Source: Paenibacillus sp. NFR01 (GTDB lineage Bacteria; Bacillota; Bacilli; Paenibacillales; Paenibacillaceae). Taken from it: 64,000 bases of DNA. Below, one piece after another: positions 63,187 through 64,000 of the stretch. The notes beneath the pieces are model-generated. The model saw only the letters and a list, made by a program, of their open reading frames with translations, did not search any database and had not been told where the DNA came from. Positions within the stretch are counted from its first letter, which is position 1, and each line of letters begins with the position of its first letter. The translations under genes and the position numbers were made by a program. The stretch covers positions 2,414,882 through 2,478,881 of the forward strand of contig NZ_FOIK01000001.1 in NCBI RefSeq assembly GCF_900111565.1, written 5' to 3'.

Positions 63187-63261
63187 TGGAGCGGACGACG
63201 GGAATCGAACCCGCGACCCTCGCCTTGGCAAGGCGATGCTCTACCGCTGAGCCACGTCCGC
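63187..63261 (-). tRNA. tRNA-Gly (GCC)
   Basis: 75 bases including encoded CCA. Anticodon stem TCGCC/GGCGA with loop TTGCCAA (GCC). Confidence 0.96.
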
Positions 63262-63302
63262 ACACGGTATGTATTTCTTAAATCTCCGAAGCAATTGTAT
63301 AA

Positions 63303-63379
63303 TGGCGGAACCGACGGGATTCGAACCCGCGATCTCCTGCGTGACAGGCAGGCATGTTAGGCCTCTACACCACGGTTCC
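63303..63379 (-). tRNA. tRNA-Asp (GTC)
   Basis: 77 bases including encoded CCA. Anticodon stem CCTGC/GCAGG with loop CTGTCAC (GTC). Confidence 0.96.
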
Positions 63380-63459
63380 ACATTTGAAAAATGTTATTGG
63401 GCCCCCCGGAAAGTATTCGGACTATGCTACAAAGCATATCTTCACTTTTTGGAGATTAA

Positions 63460-63533
63460 TTGCGGGGGCAGGATTTGAACCTGCGGCCTTCGGGTTATGA
63501 GCCCGACGAGCTACCGAGCTGCTCCACCCCGCG
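63460..63533 (-). tRNA. Initiator tRNA-fMet (CAT)
   Basis: 74 bases. The anticodon stem has the three G-C pairs (TCGGG/CCCGA) around CTCATAA, and the first acceptor position is a C-A mismatch, the two marks of the initiator. CCA is not encoded. Confidence 0.95.
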
Positions 63534-63575
63534 TCGTTTAATACCAATTCAGCTTCCAGAAGAAGCAACTCAATG

Positions 63576-63604
63576 AGTATACCATGTTTTACTCAAATAA
63601 GCAA
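63576..63604 (-). promoter_or_regulatory. Promoter of the tRNA cluster
   Basis: Read leftward, TTGCTT (63599-63604) and TATACT (63576-63581) are 17 bases apart, between the rRNA terminator and tRNA-fMet. Confidence 0.72.
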
Positions 63605-63661
63605 GTATTCCATATGATTTATTATTTATCTACCTCAATAGCTCAGCTGAGGCAAATCAAT

Positions 63662-63694
63662 CAAAAAGCCATTGCTGAGTGAACAGCAATGGCT
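63662..63694 (-). terminator. Terminator of the rRNA operon
   Basis: AGCCATTGCTG and CAGCAATGGCT form an 11-bp stem followed leftward by TTTTT, seven bases after 5S rRNA. Confidence 0.9.
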
Positions 63695-63700
63695 CTTCGT

Positions 63701-63817
63701 GCTTGGCAACGTCCTACTCTCCCAGGACCCTGCGGTCCAAGTACCATCGGCGCTGGAGGGCTTAACGGTCGTGTTCGGGATGGGTACGCGTGGAACCCCT
63801 CCGCCATTGTTACCAAA
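63701..63817 (-). rRNA. rrf: 5S ribosomal RNA
   Basis: 117 bases. Read leftward it begins TTTGGTAACAATGGCGG and ends GACGTTGCCAAGC, with the conserved CCCGAACACG and GCGCCGATGGTA segments. Confidence 0.95.
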
Positions 63818-63883
63818 CGGATATTCAATTCAGGCTTGATCGCCTGAAAACTGGATCGAAACGAAACTTGCGTCATAGATGTT

Positions 63884-64000
63884 TTGGATAAGCCCTCGAC
63901 CGATTAGTATTGGTCAGCTCCATGCATTGCTGCACTTCCACCTCCAACCTATCTACCTCGTCGTCTTCAAGGGGTCTTACTAATTGGGAAATCTCATCTT
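63884..64000 (-). rRNA. rrl: 23S ribosomal RNA, 3' end only
   Basis: Read leftward, GACCAATACTAATCGGTCGA followed by GGGCTTATCC is the conserved 3' end of Bacillales 23S rRNA. The rest runs off the right edge; the exact 3' end is uncertain by a few bases. Confidence 0.93.

Noticed and set aside
63269..63478. Open frames across the tRNA genes
   Set aside because: The bases are fully explained by tRNA-Gly, tRNA-Asp and tRNA-fMet.

Overview
The window comes from a GC-rich, endospore-forming Gram-positive bacterium of the Paenibacillus type. The evidence is the gene order spoVB / DUF421 / YrzE-like / yajC / tgt / queA / ruvB / ruvA / bofC, which follows Bacillus subtilis, together with strong AGGAGG ribosome binding sites, sigma-A promoters, many glycan-utilisation operons with AraC/YesMN regulators, and a 5S/23S rRNA end with a tRNA cluster. 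RuvC in front of ruvA and FabV as enoyl reductase differ from B. subtilis. The species assignment is inference.

Region 1 (1-17.3 kb) is mostly core genome. It holds the truncated lipid-precursor flippase spoVB, a DUF421 membrane protein, a YrzE-like protein and a PAP2 phosphatase. A long leftward operon follows: ruvC-ruvA-ruvB-SpoIID-like-queA-tgt-yajC (Holliday-junction processing, spore peptidoglycan remodelling, queuosine tRNA modification, Sec accessory protein). Next come the sporulation checkpoint gene bofC, a three-gene operon (ornithine cyclodeaminase/mu-crystallin family, M19 dipeptidase-like, S15/CocE-like hydrolase), and fabV.

Region 2 (17.3-18.5 kb) has no gene. It contains small dispersed hairpin repeats, a pyrimidine-rich low-complexity tract and a 113-bp tandem repeat. 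The same hairpin repeat family recurs at 37.1-37.35 kb.

Region 3 (18.5-62.8 kb) is a glycan-scavenging island made of four loci. Locus A: ABC importer, GH43 lipoprotein, GH2, a divergent GH88 unsaturated glucuronyl hydrolase, an ArsR-like regulator with a large C-terminal domain, and an AraC regulator. A perfect cre (CcpA) site overlaps the -35 box of the importer promoter. Locus B: a tandem rhamnose-mutarotase-like protein, a 1419-residue GH2 and a GH94 phosphorylase, translationally coupled by overlaps. Locus C: an LplB/LplC-type importer with its binding protein, a secreted beta-helix protein with duplicated C-terminal modules, a membrane-bound AraC sensor, an SGNH esterase and an AraC regulator. 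Locus D: an AraC regulator, a GHL6/GH151-like hydrolase, an SGNH esterase, an FAD oxidoreductase, a GH130 enzyme, a MalFG-type importer with binding protein, and a YesN/YesM two-component system. Together they suggest extracellular trimming and uptake of acidic, acetylated plant-type oligosaccharides and their intracellular hydrolysis or phosphorolysis. A 41-nt box upstream of both the locus B operon and the SGNH gene, with identical spacing to a conserved GGTACC, links the two as a likely AraC regulon.

Region 4 (62.9-64.0 kb), all leftward, holds the 3' end of 23S rRNA, 5S rRNA, a terminator, a separate promoter, and tRNAs fMet, Asp, Gly, Arg and Leu. I saw no insertion sequence, prophage or CRISPR array.
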